Of a DNA stretch of 64,000 bases, positions 35,046 to 42,989 are shown piece after piece. Numbering within the stretch: the stretch's first letter is position 1; each line of letters opens with the position of its first letter. The position numbers and the translations under genes are program-made. Source of the stretch: Phycisphaerales bacterium (GTDB lineage: Bacteria; Planctomycetota; Phycisphaerae; Phycisphaerales; UBA1924); NCBI GenBank assembly GCA_020849105.1, contig JADLGW010000048.1, positions 62,001 to 126,000 on the forward strand, read 5' to 3'. A model generated the notes under the pieces. It did no database searches. It saw only the letters and a list, made by a program, of their open reading frames with translations, and had not been told where the DNA came from.

Positions 35046-37358
35046 TCACGGGCACCCCAGGGCGAACTTCGTCGTGAAGCAGCCGAAGTCCGAGAGGTTC
35101 TTCACCCCATCGCCGTTGCAGTCCGCATACGCGTCTCCCAGGGCGAACCTCGTCTGGAAGCACCCGAAATCGGAAAGGTTCAGAGCGCCGTCGCCGTTGC
35201 AATCGGCGTAGCACGCCGGCGGGCAGGAGAGGCGGCTGACAACCAGGTCGTCGATCGCCGCCTCCGTGAGCGAGTCATTGGGGTTGTCGCTGGCCGTGAA
35301 ACGCACCCGGACCTGCGCCGTGAGCGGAACGTAATCCTGCACGCTGAACGATTCGGCCGCCCACCCGCCGCCGCCGACCGTGCCGGAGACGGCCGCCCAG
35401 TTGGCTCCGCCGTCGCTGCTCACCTCGACCACGAACGGATCGGGGCTGCCGTTGACCGAGTACGCCCACCGTGCGAACGTGACGGTCGCCCCCTGCGCGC
35501 CGGAAAGGTCAATCACGGGCGACGTGAGTGTCGTGGGCCCCCCGTCCACGTCCGCGGCCCCGGCCTGCCCGCCGGGAGTCCCGTTCTGCGTGACCCAGCA
35601 CGCGACGCCCGGGGCAGGTGTGTTGTCGTCCTCCGGCTGGGCCTGCTGGCCGCCGTTCGTTGTGCCCACCGGATCGGCACGGACCCACCCGCCGGAGGTC
35701 AGGCTCGCATGATTCACGACGGTCCACCCGGCGTTCGGGTCCTCAAACGAATCGCTGAGGACGACGCTGCTTGTGATCGCCGTCGCCGAGAGCGGGTTGG
35801 TTGCACCGCACACCGGAAACATCACGAGCCGCCCGTCGGTGGCCTGAGCCTGAACGTAGTACTGCACCTTCTGGCCGCAGGTCGCCGCCGGCAGGGTGCC
35901 GCCGAACAGGCCGCCGCCCTGCGGCGTGAGCGCACCGGCCGTGAACGCGCCGCTGGCCCCGACCCGGGTGTATATCTGGGCGGTGCCCGCGGCATAGACA
36001 CCGGTCGTTTCCGTGATCGCGACCTGAACCTGGGCGGCCTCGCCCGGGGTCAGGTAGACGGGCGGCGAGTTCACCGCGATGTCCAGCGGGTGCGCGATGT
36101 ACCTGCTCACCTCGTTGAGAGCGCGGTAGTTCTCAACTGCTGTCGGCAGGATCTCGCTGGGCTGGAGCAGGAAGCCGACGCCGCCCACGGGCCGGACCTC
36201 GTTCGTGAACGCCAAGGCTCCGGCTGTACCGTAGCCCCAGTCCACCGCTCCTCCGGACGCCGGGTAGATCGTGGTGTAGATAGGGCCCGGCGTGTACACC
36301 TTGCCGCTGACCGCCCGGATCGTGTCCACCATCCGGTTGTTCAGGAGTTCAAACGTCGGGTCCGCGGGCGGCAACGCGCTCGTGTACCCCCACGGGGACA
36401 TCACAAGTTGGCCGTAGGAGTGGAAATCCATCATCGCCCTGATCCGGGGCCGCGCGAGCACGAAATCGCGGAGAACCTGGGTCTCCGGTTCGCTGAAGGG
36501 GCCCGTGCCGCGGTAGGTGTCGTTGCACGGGTCGGTGCTGGCCCCCGGCCCGCCCCACTGATAGCCCCAGTTGCGGTTGGTATCGACGCCAAAGCGAGGG
36601 TTCGCGCCCTGGATGCACTCCGGGCGGCGGTTCTTCCGCCACAACCGGTCGCCGCCGCTGGCCCAGGTCCAGACGTACCCATCGACGTTGAAGATCGGGA
36701 TCAGGAAGAACTCGACGTTGTCCACCAGGTCCTTGATCTCACAGTCGGTGTCGTACTGGGTGACGAACTGCTGGGCCATGTACGCGATGATCCCCGGTGT
36801 CGCCCACTCCCGCGCGTGCTGCGCGGCGTGGTACTCGGCCGCGGGCCGGTTGGCCGTGCTGCCCGGACCGGTGATGCGGATCCCGAAGATGTCGCGGCCC
36901 TCGAAGGACTGTCCGGCCACAAAGACCTGCGCCAGGTCCGGACGAAGTGCCGCCAGGTCCACCAGGAACTGGCGGTGCTCGTCGTATGTCTTGAAGTCGT
37001 CGAACCAGCCGGGGCCGTCGGCGGGGCCGGCGGGGGCGCGGTGGGCCAGACGGGCCCCCTCCGCGTCAATCCATTGCTGGATGTTGCTCGTGACGACCTG
37101 CGCCCGGAGCCCCGCGGCCTGCATCCGGGCCCACTGGGCCGGAGTGACCCGGACATCAACCGGGCCCCCGAGCCCCACGTGCTCCGACCACACGTCGTCG
37201 GTGAGCGACAGCGTGGTTTTCAGTTCCTGGGCGGTCCGGATATCCACCCGGACCAGCAGGTCGCCGTCATACCGGGTTGCCCCCGGTCCGATGGCCTGTC
37301 CGAAGCCCATGCTGCACCCACACCCGACGGCCGCCACGATCCAAATCGCCTTGCACAT
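35046..37358 (-). CDS. secreted M14 zinc carboxypeptidase with GC-type dockerin (copy 2)
   Basis: This 770-aa protein is a paralogue of the gene that follows it. H181 and E184 (QHAREW), H313 (DFHSYGQ), DTNRN (259-263) and E387 (FTNEVRPVGG) give a complete M14 active site. The N-terminus MCKAIWIVAAVGCGCSMGFG is a signal peptide, possibly a lipoprotein one. It ends in the same 55-aa dockerin. GGAGG lies 5 bases before ATG 37358, in a 102-bp divergent promoter region shared with the gamma-glutamyltransferase gene. The tandem pair (6-bp gap) suggests duplication, with the two enzymes taking different peptides. Confidence 0.87.
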   Translation of the reverse strand: MCKAIWIVAAVGCGCSMGFGQAIGPGATRYDGDLLVRVDIRTAQELKTTLSLTDDVWSEHVGLGGPVDVRVTPAQWARMQAAGLRAQVVTSNIQQWIDAEGARLAHRAPAGPADGPGWFDDFKTYDEHRQFLVDLAALRPDLAQVFVAGQSFEGRDIFGIRITGPGSTANRPAAEYHAAQHAREWATPGIIAYMAQQFVTQYDTDCEIKDLVDNVEFFLIPIFNVDGYVWTWASGGDRLWRKNRRPECIQGANPRFGVDTNRNWGYQWGGPGASTDPCNDTYRGTGPFSEPETQVLRDFVLARPRIRAMMDFHSYGQLVMSPWGYTSALPPADPTFELLNNRMVDTIRAVSGKVYTPGPIYTTIYPASGGAVDWGYGTAGALAFTNEVRPVGGVGFLLQPSEILPTAVENYRALNEVSRYIAHPLDIAVNSPPVYLTPGEAAQVQVAITETTGVYAAGTAQIYTRVGASGAFTAGALTPQGGGLFGGTLPAATCGQKVQYYVQAQATDGRLVMFPVCGATNPLSATAITSSVVLSDSFEDPNAGWTVVNHASLTSGGWVRADPVGTTNGGQQAQPEDDNTPAPGVACWVTQNGTPGGQAGAADVDGGPTTLTSPVIDLSGAQGATVTFARWAYSVNGSPDPFVVEVSSDGGANWAAVSGTVGGGGWAAESFSVQDYVPLTAQVRVRFTASDNPNDSLTEAAIDDLVVSRLSCPPACYADCNGDGALNLSDFGCFQTRFALGDAYADCNGDGVKNLSDFGCFTTKFALGCP
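35049..35213 (-). other. GC-type dockerin module of carboxypeptidase copy 2
   Basis: This encodes 55 residues with two loops (DCNGDGALNLSD and DCNGDGVKNLSD), each with the full dockerin-like D-x-N-x-D-G pattern, ending KFALGCP. Confidence 0.82.
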
Positions 37359-37460
37359 GGATGACCTCCGCTCGCCCCACGGCCCCTAAGTAGACTCCAC
37401 AACGACGGTGTACGCAAGGGGAATAGTGGTCCGGGAATCACCCTGACCCTGGAGGGCACG

Positions 37461-39440
37461 ATGAGGCGGGCCTCGATCTTGATCGGGTTTCTGGCCCTCC
37501 TGACGGGGGCCGCGGGCTGCGGCTCAGGCGGAGCGGGCTTCCGCAACGGCGCGGTGGCCGCGGACCATGAGATCGCTTCACTCGTCGGCGTGGAAATCCT
37601 CAAGAAGGGTGGCAACGCCGTGGACGCCGCGGTGGCGACTTCGTTTGCATTGTCTGTGGTGCGGCCCTATTCCTGCGGCCTCGGGGGCGGTGGATTCATG
37701 GTCATCCACCTGGCAAACGGTGAACCCGGGAAGCATGGGCGGGCCGCGGCCGCGGCCGGGGACTACGCGATCAACTATCGGGAGACGGCCCCCGCGGCAT
37801 CGATGCCGGACTACTTCCTGAACCACCCGGACCCCCTCGCGAGCCGGGTCGGCGCGACGGCGGTGGGGGTGCCGGGTTCGGTGGCGGGGCTGATGCTGGC
37901 GCTGGAGAGGTACGGGCGGCTCGAGCGGAAGGAGGTCCTGAAGCCCGCGATCAGGCGGGCCAGGACGGGCTTCCTGGTGGACGAGGACTACGTCCGGTCG
38001 TGCCGCCGGCTCATTGCCGATTTCAAGGAGCACCCGGAATACCAGCAGCGGTTCGCCTTCGTGTGGGAGCGGTACCTGCGCCGGGGGACCGTGAAGGTTG
38101 GAGATCGCATCAAGTGCCCGGAGCAGGCCGCGGCTCTGCAACTGATCTCCGATCTCGGTGCGGGGGCGTTCTACAGCGGTCCGATCGCGGATGCGATCGT
38201 GACGGCAAGCCGGGCGGACGGCGGCGAGATGAATCTCGGGGATCTGGGGGCGTACCGGGCGGTGGAGATGGAGCCGCTGAAGTTCCAGTTCGACGGGAGG
38301 ACAGTCGTCACGATGCCGCCACCGTCTTCCGGCGGGGTGGCGATGGCGGAGGCTCTGAAGATCTACACCGCGATCGAGCCCCGGGCCGCGGAGATCCCCG
38401 GCGCGGCGCGGGCGCTCGCCGTTCTCCGTGAGTACCGGCCGCCGGAGCCCGAGCCCGGCCGAGGCCTCGGGGAATCGCTCGGGGCCGCGATGAGCCAGGC
38501 CTTCTTCATCCAGTCGCTGCTCACGCAGGTCCGCCAGTCACCGTATGTGGTCCACCCGCTCACAGAGGCGTTCAAGCACGCCTTCGCGGACCGCGCCGAA
38601 TGGCTCGGGGACCCGGCCTTTGTCGATGTTCCGGTGGACCGACTGATCTCCGACGAATACGCCGCGCAGCGTGCCGATACCTTTGACCCTGCCCACACGC
38701 TCACGCCCGACCGGTACGGCACACGCGCTCCGGGCACCGCCGAACCGGCCGGCGACCATGGCACCAGCCATTTCAGCGTCATCGACCGCTGGGGCAACGC
38801 CGTCGCGTGCACCGAAACCATCAACACCGACTTCGGCTCTCTGCTCGCCGTCGAGCCCTACGGCTTCGTCCTCAACAACGAGATGGACGACTTCACTACG
38901 CGCCCCGGCACGCCCAACGCCTACGGCCTCATCCAGTCACCCCGCAACGCCCCCGCCCCCGGCAAGCGCCCGCTCTCCAGCATGACGCCGACGATCGCGC
39001 TTGCCCCCGACGGCAGGGTCGAGGCCGTTCTCGGCGCCTCCGGCGGGCCACGGATCATCACCGCCGTCACCCAGGTCCTGCTCCTTGCGCTCCGGGATCG
39101 GGACCTGATCGGGAGCGCTGACCTCATGGTCCGAGAGCCGCGGCTCCACCACCAGTGGGGCCCCGACGTGCTCGAACTGGAGGGCAGCCCGCCCCCGCAG
39201 CCGCTGCCGATGATGATGGACGAAAAGACCGGACGGTGGAGCGGCAGCGCGTCGCTCTACGACGCCCGCGGCCCCTCCATAGATCAGGACCGTTCTCTGG
39301 CCGACCGGATGCGTGAACTCGGCCATGTGGTCAAGAAGGCAACCTCCCACGCCGTCGTTCAACTGCTCCTCCGCCACCCCGACGGCACCCTCGACGCCGC
39401 CTCCGACCCCCGCAAGGGCGGCAAGCCCGCCGCCTACTAA
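37461..39440 (+). CDS. ggt: gamma-glutamyltransferase / glutathione hydrolase lipoprotein
   Basis: This enzyme splits or transfers the gamma-glutamyl group of glutathione. It is a 659-aa precursor. The signal peptide ends in the lipobox GAAG-C20. T435 (GDHGTSHFSV) is the autoprocessing site and nucleophile, followed by TETINTDFGSLL. PLSSMTPTIAL and the Gly-Gly of GASGGPRI form the oxyanion region. Cleavage gives a small subunit of about 225 residues. The insert around 300-350 (EPRAAEIPGAARALAVLREY) is longer than in E. coli Ggt. It is divergent from the carboxypeptidases; together they could digest extracellular peptides and glutathione. Confidence 0.9.
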   Translation: MRRASILIGFLALLTGAAGCGSGGAGFRNGAVAADHEIASLVGVEILKKGGNAVDAAVATSFALSVVRPYSCGLGGGGFMVIHLANGEPGKHGRAAAAAGDYAINYRETAPAASMPDYFLNHPDPLASRVGATAVGVPGSVAGLMLALERYGRLERKEVLKPAIRRARTGFLVDEDYVRSCRRLIADFKEHPEYQQRFAFVWERYLRRGTVKVGDRIKCPEQAAALQLISDLGAGAFYSGPIADAIVTASRADGGEMNLGDLGAYRAVEMEPLKFQFDGRTVVTMPPPSSGGVAMAEALKIYTAIEPRAAEIPGAARALAVLREYRPPEPEPGRGLGESLGAAMSQAFFIQSLLTQVRQSPYVVHPLTEAFKHAFADRAEWLGDPAFVDVPVDRLISDEYAAQRADTFDPAHTLTPDRYGTRAPGTAEPAGDHGTSHFSVIDRWGNAVACTETINTDFGSLLAVEPYGFVLNNEMDDFTTRPGTPNAYGLIQSPRNAPAPGKRPLSSMTPTIALAPDGRVEAVLGASGGPRIITAVTQVLLLALRDRDLIGSADLMVREPRLHHQWGPDVLELEGSPPPQPLPMMMDEKTGRWSGSASLYDARGPSIDQDRSLADRMRELGHVVKKATSHAVVQLLLRHPDGTLDAASDPRKGGKPAAY

Positions 39441-39447
39441 TCCTCGT

Positions 39448-39470
39448 GGCACAGGCGCCTCGCCTGTGCC
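39448..39470. repeat. perfect palindrome GGCACAGGCG / CGCCTGTGCC
   Basis: A perfect 10-bp stem with a 3-base loop (CCT) is followed by TACCAACC. It lies 8 bp after the ggt stop. It could work as a factor-independent terminator, but no T-run follows. It belongs with the other short palindromes of this window (same stem length, small loop, TACC tail); a decayed relative is at 4125-4152. Confidence 0.75.
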
Positions 39471-39542
39471 TACCAACCCTACAACCCCTCATCCGTTCAC
39501 CTGCGGTTTGACGCCCGCCCCTCTTTCCGCGACCATGCCCGC

Positions 39543-40031
39543 GTGATCTGCCCGTACTGCGACCACAACGACGACAAGGTGATCGACAGCCGCTCCAGCG
39601 ACGGCGGCAAGGTCATCCGCCGGCGGCGCGAGTGCCTGAAGTGCACGAAGCGATTCACGACCTACGAGCGGGCGGAACAGGCGGCCCGGCTCACCGTGGC
39701 GAAGGCCGACGGGCGCCGCGAGCCCTTCCGACGGGAGAACATCCTTCGCGGCGTGGTCGCCGCGTGCGGCAAGCGCCCGATCGCCGAGGCGGTCAAGCAG
39801 CGTCTGGTGGACGACGTGGAGGAGGAGGTCCACCGCGAGTTCGACCGCGAAGTGCCCTCCATGGAGATCGGCAAGCGTGTCCTCCGCCGCCTCCGCGACA
39901 TCGACGAGGTCGCATACATCCGCTTCGCCAGCGAGTACCTGAACTTCCGTAATGGACAGGACATCCGCCACGAACTCGAGGAACTGGAGCGCCGCGTCAA
40001 GGACGTGAAGACCCAGCAAGCCCTGTTCTGA
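39543..40031 (+). CDS. nrdR: transcriptional repressor NrdR
   Basis: This repressor shuts off ribonucleotide reductase genes when dATP/ATP is high. It is 162 aa, the normal length. The N-terminal zinc ribbon is CPYC…CLKC with RRRRECLKCTKRFTTYE, and the ATP-cone is VAKADGRREPFRRENILRGV. The start is GTG 39543. No nrd gene is in the window. Confidence 0.95.
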   Translation: MICPYCDHNDDKVIDSRSSDGGKVIRRRRECLKCTKRFTTYERAEQAARLTVAKADGRREPFRRENILRGVVAACGKRPIAEAVKQRLVDDVEEEVHREFDREVPSMEIGKRVLRRLRDIDEVAYIRFASEYLNFRNGQDIRHELEELERRVKDVKTQQALF

Positions 40032-40079
40032 ACCTCCCCAACCCCCGGCGGGGAAGCCGAAATTCGGGTACCCTCCGGT

Positions 40080-40520
40080 ATGCGCCCGACGCCGCTCCTG
40101 CTCCTTGTCCTCGCCGCCTGTACCGGACCCGGCCCCGCCCCGTCGCGCCCCGCCGCATCCAGGCCCGCGCCGCCTCCAGCAAGGGCCGAAGCGCCGGCGC
40201 CCGCGCCGATCGCGCCGCCAACCAAGCCGCCGCTCCTCGGGACCAACGAAGAACCGCCACGGCCTCCGTCCGACCCTCTGACCTGGCGCCCGCAGTGGTG
40301 GATCGCCGCGCCCGCGCGCGATGCCGGCGTCGTCTCCGCCTCGGCCTTTGCTGACGCCCCGACCGTTCTGGAGGCCCGCAAGGCCGCCGTGGCATCGGGC
40401 CGTGCGGCTCTCAAGCCTGAACTCGGCGCCGAACCGGCCAGTCTGACCATCGCCCGCTACACGTCAGTTCGCCTGCCCAGCGGCGCCTACCGCGCCTACG
40501 TCCTTGTGACCTCGCCGTGA
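40080..40520 (+). CDS. small Pro-rich lipoprotein, LPP20-like
   Basis: This 146-aa protein has the lipobox VLAA-C14 after a very short signal peptide. Residues 18-65 are Pro/Ala-rich. The C-terminal 75 residues (WWIAAPARDAGVVSASAFAD, then EARKAAVASGRAAL) resemble the LPP20/FlgP-type fold, in which Ala-rich helices pack on a sheet. Its function is unknown. Confidence 0.55.
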   Translation: MRPTPLLLLVLAACTGPGPAPSRPAASRPAPPPARAEAPAPAPIAPPTKPPLLGTNEEPPRPPSDPLTWRPQWWIAAPARDAGVVSASAFADAPTVLEARKAAVASGRAALKPELGAEPASLTIARYTSVRLPSGAYRAYVLVTSP

Positions 40521-40544
40521 CCCCAGCCGCGCGGCGCCGGGTTT

Positions 40545-40626
40545 CCTTCTCACGTTCCCGTCTCCCCCTCTCCCTTGTTCGCCGTGTCTTTCCCTGTGCA
40601 CCTCTGCGCCGCAGTGGTTGACTCTC
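40545..40626. repeat. pyrimidine-rich intergenic text resembling a dispersed repeat
   Basis: The gap between the LPP20-like gene and the CoA-transferase gene has a strongly pyrimidine-biased stretch (CTCCCCCTCTCCCTTGTTCG, then TGTGCACCTCTGCGCCGCAG). A similar flavour occurs at 63236-63350. It does not code. I list it as a possible repeat family and not as a regulatory site. Confidence 0.35.
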
Positions 40627-40646
40627 ACTTGCCCTAGACTGCCCCC

Positions 40647-41450
40647 ATGCCCAAGAAGACCCACGACACCGCGGCCGCCGCCTTCGCCGATCTCCGGGCC
40701 AGGGGTGTCCTCCGGGACAACATGACCGTCATGGTCGGCGGCTTCGGGCTCTGCGGCCTGCCGGAGCAACTGATCCTGGCCCTGCGCGACACCGGCGTGA
40801 AGGGGCTGACCTGCATCAGCAACAACGCCGGCGTCGACGACTGGGGGCTGGGCCTGCTCCTCCAGACCCGCCAGATACGCAAGATGATCAGCAGTTACGT
40901 CGGGGAGAATGCGAACTTCGAGCGGCAGTTCCTCAAGGGGGAGCTCGAGGTCGAGTTCAACCCGCAGGGCACACTCGCCGAGCGCATCCGCGCCGGCGGC
41001 GCCGGCATCCCCGCCTTCTACACCGCCACCGGCGTGGGCACGCCCGTAGCCGAGGGAAAGGAAACCCGCGCCTTCCTGCGGCCCTCCGACGACACAGCCC
41101 TCCACAACAGAGCCCCCAACAGTGCCCCCCACGGCAGTGGGGGGTCTTCGACGCAAACGAGGGCCGCCCCACGCGACTACGTCCTGGAGACCGGCCTCTT
41201 TGCCGACCTCGCGCTCGTCAAGGCGCGCCGCGCCGACGACTTCGGGAACCTCCAGTACCGCATGACCGCGCGCAACTTCAACCCGATGATGGCGCAGGCC
41301 GCCGCGTTCGTGATCGCGGAAGTCGAGGAACTCGTCCCGCTCGGTGCGATCGACCCCGACGGCATCCACACGCCCGGCAACTACATCGACCGCGTAGTCA
41401 AGACCACCAGCGAGAAACGCATCGAGCAGCGGACGGTGCGGAAGGGCTAG
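40647..41450 (+). CDS. scoA: 3-oxoacid CoA-transferase subunit A with a palindrome insert
   Basis: The alpha subunit of succinyl-CoA:3-ketoacid (or similar) CoA-transferase moves CoA to acetoacetate. It is 267 aa, versus about 235 usual. The CoA-binding motif is MVGGFGLCGLPE (29-40); SNNAGVDDWG and GIDPDGIHTPGNYIDRVV-like stretches are typical. Residues about 142-176, between EGKETRAF and YVLETGLF, are a Ser/Gly/Asn/Thr-rich extra loop that coincides with a perfect DNA palindrome (41125-41144). The beta subunit (with the catalytic Glu) is not adjacent, so the partner is encoded elsewhere. The insert is in frame and lies in what should be a surface loop. Confidence 0.85.
   Translation: MPKKTHDTAAAAFADLRARGVLRDNMTVMVGGFGLCGLPEQLILALRDTGVKGLTCISNNAGVDDWGLGLLLQTRQIRKMISSYVGENANFERQFLKGELEVEFNPQGTLAERIRAGGAGIPAFYTATGVGTPVAEGKETRAFLRPSDDTALHNRAPNSAPHGSGGSSTQTRAAPRDYVLETGLFADLALVKARRADDFGNLQYRMTARNFNPMMAQAAAFVIAEVEELVPLGAIDPDGIHTPGNYIDRVVKTTSEKRIEQRTVRKG
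41111..41148. repeat. palindrome inside scoA (CCCCCCAC / GTGGGGGG)
   Basis: A perfect 8-bp stem CCCCCCAC-GGCA-GTGGGGGG (41125-41144) lies in the extra segment of the CoA-transferase gene and is translated as NSAPHGSGGSS. It has the same architecture as the other palindromes (short perfect stem, tetraloop) but a different sequence. Confidence 0.6.
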
Positions 41451-41473
41451 GCGACGGGTCCACGAGAGCCCAG

Positions 41474-41776
41474 ATGGACGACTGTTCACCATCGATCCGG
41501 CGTGCGAGGCGCGGACTCCCGCTCTTCCGGCTGGGGCTGCTGATGGTGGCGGGCTCGGTGCTCACATCGATCTTCACCTGGTACACCGCCATGGCCGCCG
41601 AGGCGGGCGACTTCTCGCGGGAACTGGACACGGAGCGCAGGGCGCTCCTGGACCGCTTCGCCAGCGATTTCCTGTTCGCCGGGACCATCCCGTCCGCCCT
41701 CTTCTGGGCCGGGTGCCTGGTGATGATCGCCGGCGGGCTCGTGAACATGCTCCGCCGGCCGGCGCCGCGCGCGTAG
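41474..41776 (+). CDS. small two-span membrane protein
   Basis: This 100-aa protein has two hydrophobic helices (about 20-42, LGLLMVAGSVLTSIFTWYTA; and 67-92, FLFAGTIPSALFWAGCLVMI) joined by a charged loop with Asp/Glu/Arg. Nothing identifies the function. Its stop is 1 bp from the stop of convergent hom. Confidence 0.5.
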   Translation: MDDCSPSIRRARRGLPLFRLGLLMVAGSVLTSIFTWYTAMAAEAGDFSRELDTERRALLDRFASDFLFAGTIPSALFWAGCLVMIAGGLVNMLRRPAPRA

Positions 41777-41777
41777 G

Positions 41778-42989
41778 TCACTCGACGATGGGCAGCACCA
41801 GCCGTTCGCCGGGCAGCGCCGCCGCGCACGCCAGCGCGGTGCCGCGGGTGCTGGCGCGGGCCACGACCGTCGCGGAGTTCGTGCTGACCTCCACCTCCTC
41901 CGCGACCAGCCCGCTCTCGCGGATGGTCTCCAGCACGCCGCGGGGCGCCATCGCCGTCGCGGCGGTCACGCGGATGGCGTGGCGGCGGGGCACCTCCGGC
42001 CCGCACGCACGTCGCGGCTGCACCGCGCGCGGTGGGGCGGCGCCGCCGAGGATGCGGACCAGATCGCCCAGGATTGCCGAGGCCGTGGGACCGGGCCCGG
42101 CCCCGCGCCCGCGGAAGAACAGTTCACCGGCCAGGTCGGCCTCGACAAAGACCCCGTTCTCCTCACGCCGCACGCTCGCCAGCGGGTGCGTGCGCGGCAG
42201 CAGGACCGGGCCGACGCGGGCGCGCGGGCCATCCCCGGCGGCCTCCACCTCCGCGAGCAGGCGCACCACCCGGCTGGCGCGAGCCGCCGACCGGATATCA
42301 CCGGGCGTGATGGACTCGATCCCGGTGCGGTCTACGTCCGCCGGGGTGAGATCGCCGAGCCCCGCGGCCCGGGCAAGCACGCAGAGTTTTTCGGCGCTGT
42401 CGCGCCCGCTGATGTCCGCGGATGGGTCCGGCTCAACAAGCCCCCGGCCCGCCGCTTCCCTGAGCGCTTCGCCGAGCGTAAGCCCGGACTCCTCCATGCG
42501 GCAGAGGATGTAGTTGCACGAGCCGTTGACGATGCCGCGGACGGCCCGCACCCGGTCGCCCTCCAGTTGGCGCAGCGCCGCTAGCACCGGCACGCCCGCG
42601 CACACCGACGCCTCATAGGCAAGCGTTGCGCCGGATGCTTCCGCCGCCGCGGCCAGGGCCCCGGCGCGGTGGGCCACCAGGGTCTTGTTCGCCGTGACAA
42701 CGTGAACGCCGATCTCCAGCAGCGATTCGACGTACTCAGCGGCGGGCGCAAGGCCGCCGAGCAGTTCGATCACGATATCGGGTGCGGACGCGACGACCTC
42801 ATCAAAGCGGTCGGTGAGAAGATCAGGGCCGACGGGGCGCCGGCGCGCGGGATCGCGCACGAGCACCCGGACAAGCTCCAGGCCCAGGCGGGCCGAGTCC
42901 TCGGTGAGGCGGCGTGCGACTTCGCCGCCGACGTTGCCGCAGCCCAGGAGTGCCACGCGCGCGCGCGGCTGAATCGCGCGGGAGATCAC
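41778..42989 (-). CDS. hom: homoserine dehydrogenase
   Basis: This enzyme reduces aspartate semialdehyde to homoserine, the branch point to threonine and methionine. It is 403 aa. The NAD(P) loop is ALLGCGNVGGEVA (14-26), ETANKTLVAH-type residues are at 99-107, and the catalytic region is D192…G-R-D197-S-A-E-K201 (EPDPSADISGRDSAEKL). The last 70 residues look like a short ACT-type regulatory domain (HAIRVTAATAMAPRGVLETI). The start ATG overlaps the stop of the metB-like gene by 4 bp, so the two are coupled and share the structured leader upstream. Confidence 0.92.
   Translation of the reverse strand: MISRAIQPRARVALLGCGNVGGEVARRLTEDSARLGLELVRVLVRDPARRRPVGPDLLTDRFDEVVASAPDIVIELLGGLAPAAEYVESLLEIGVHVVTANKTLVAHRAGALAAAAEASGATLAYEASVCAGVPVLAALRQLEGDRVRAVRGIVNGSCNYILCRMEESGLTLGEALREAAGRGLVEPDPSADISGRDSAEKLCVLARAAGLGDLTPADVDRTGIESITPGDIRSAARASRVVRLLAEVEAAGDGPRARVGPVLLPRTHPLASVRREENGVFVEADLAGELFFRGRGAGPGPTASAILGDLVRILGGAAPPRAVQPRRACGPEVPRRHAIRVTAATAMAPRGVLETIRESGLVAEEVEVSTNSATVVARASTRGTALACAAALPGERLVLPIVE

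Noticed and set aside
33255-37364. A 1369-codon open frame on the plus strand
   Set aside because: It is antisense to the two M14 carboxypeptidases, whose active sites, signal peptides and dockerins are intact. Its composition (Arg/Gly/Val/Asp-rich, no domain) is that of a GC-driven mirror frame.
39448-39470. Simple intrinsic terminator of ggt
   Set aside because: There is no T-run, and a relative of the sequence occurs elsewhere in the window, so I list it as a repeat; termination may be a side effect.
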